Shown here: piece by piece, positions 40,047 to 40,316 of the stretch
Layout of the letters: every line of letters begins with the position of its first letter
Position numbering within the stretch: the stretch's first letter is position 1
Assembly: GCA_964649195.1 (NCBI GenBank)
Contig: CAZYPK010000031.1
Coordinates: 1-40,316, forward strand
Length of the DNA: 40,316 nucleotides
Direction of reading: 5' to 3'
Source of the DNA: JTS-RE9 sp964649195
GTDB taxonomy: Bacteria; Planctomycetota; Phycisphaerae; Phycisphaerales; Phycisphaeraceae
Made by a program: the position numbers and the translations under genes
Notes under the pieces: generated by a model
Told to the model about the DNA's origin: nothing
What the model saw: only the letters and a program-made list of their open reading frames with translations
The model's database searches: none

Positions 40047-40316
40047 CGGCCACTCCGCGCCGGATATTTAGGCATGAGCTTATGTAAGTTTGCGATTTCG
40101 CCGGTTGTCCCGTCCAGACGGTGCCATCATCCGTCCCGAATGTCGTCGGCACGACGGCACGTCCTGTCCTGACACGCCGGCCATGAGGAATCCAAATGTC
40201 AACCGGGCTGCCAAGTCGCTCCTACAAAGTCCGCGCGGGCAGCGAACTTTTCTTAAAATCGAAAATGGAGCCTACCGGGAACAGTTATTCCAAATTTATT
40301 TATCGTTTTATTATAC
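40047..40316. other. Non-coding region upstream of cas4-cas1, AT-rich at the window edge
   Basis: I see no gene or CRISPR repeat in these 270 bases. The first 190 are GC-rich like the rest; the last 75 or so turn AT-rich and contain TATAAT on the minus strand at the very end. An AT-rich leader next to a CRISPR array, or the promoter of cas4-cas1, would look like this. Only sequence beyond 40316 can decide. Confidence 0.35.

Overview
The window looks like chromosomal DNA of a high-GC, Gram-negative member of the Planctomycetes (PVC superphylum), possibly class Phycisphaerae. The supporting evidence is a DUF1501 protein with a Tat-like leader, a secreted ThuA-like protein, metal-transporter permeases fused to DtxR-like domains (a layout known from Chlamydia), a predicted outer-membrane barrel, and many intergenic palindromic repeats. 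Assignment below phylum level is inference. No transposase, integrase or phage gene is visible. One tRNA gene, tRNA-Leu(CAG), is present.

Layout. 0-6 kb: a ROK sugar kinase, an M42/M28-like aminopeptidase, a GH35-like protein with an altered active site, and MoaB. 6-10.5 kb: BioF and four proteins of unknown function (one Ig-like secreted, one lipoprotein, one membrane-anchored, one cytoplasmic). 10.9-13.5 kb: an ECF sigma factor, a possible anti-sigma factor and a Tat-exported metallophosphoesterase. 13.9-16.1 kb: a small protein and a shortened molybdopterin oxidoreductase. 16.3-23.1 kb: a DtxR-family regulator facing away from a metal-uptake operon (outer-membrane barrel, lipoprotein binding protein, ATPase, two permeases). 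Both permeases carry C-terminal DtxR-like domains. 23.4-25.2 kb: tRNA-Leu and a DUF1501 gene. 25.7-28.7 kb: a methyltransferase, a flavoprotein and a type III polyketide synthase in overlapping frames, probably making a phenolic lipid or pyrone. 28.9-30 kb: a ThuA-like protein. 30.2-33.3 kb: a hydroxyproline catabolic operon (deaminase, epimerase, oxidase). 33.4-35.3 kb: a ComEA-like protein and a GH10-like protein without the usual catalytic motifs. 35.6-37.7 kb: a large secreted HEAT-repeat protein. 37.9-40 kb: CRISPR adaptation genes cas2 and a cas4-cas1 fusion, with no array or effector visible before the window ends.

A second layer is the intergenic DNA. Almost every gap holds palindromes, REP-like elements, short tandem repeats with 7- or 9-base units, or MITE-like elements with terminal inverted repeats. 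Several families recur: an 88-base element (two copies plus a partial third), a 32-base REP (five copies), a REP built around GCCGGGGCTTCG (six or more copies), and three heptamer arrays that fill the gaps of the metal-uptake operon.

The most distinctive finding is the metal-uptake operon. It carries three DtxR-type domains: one free regulator and one on each of the two permeases. Chlamydia has one such fusion, YtgCR, whose repressor part is released by cleavage.
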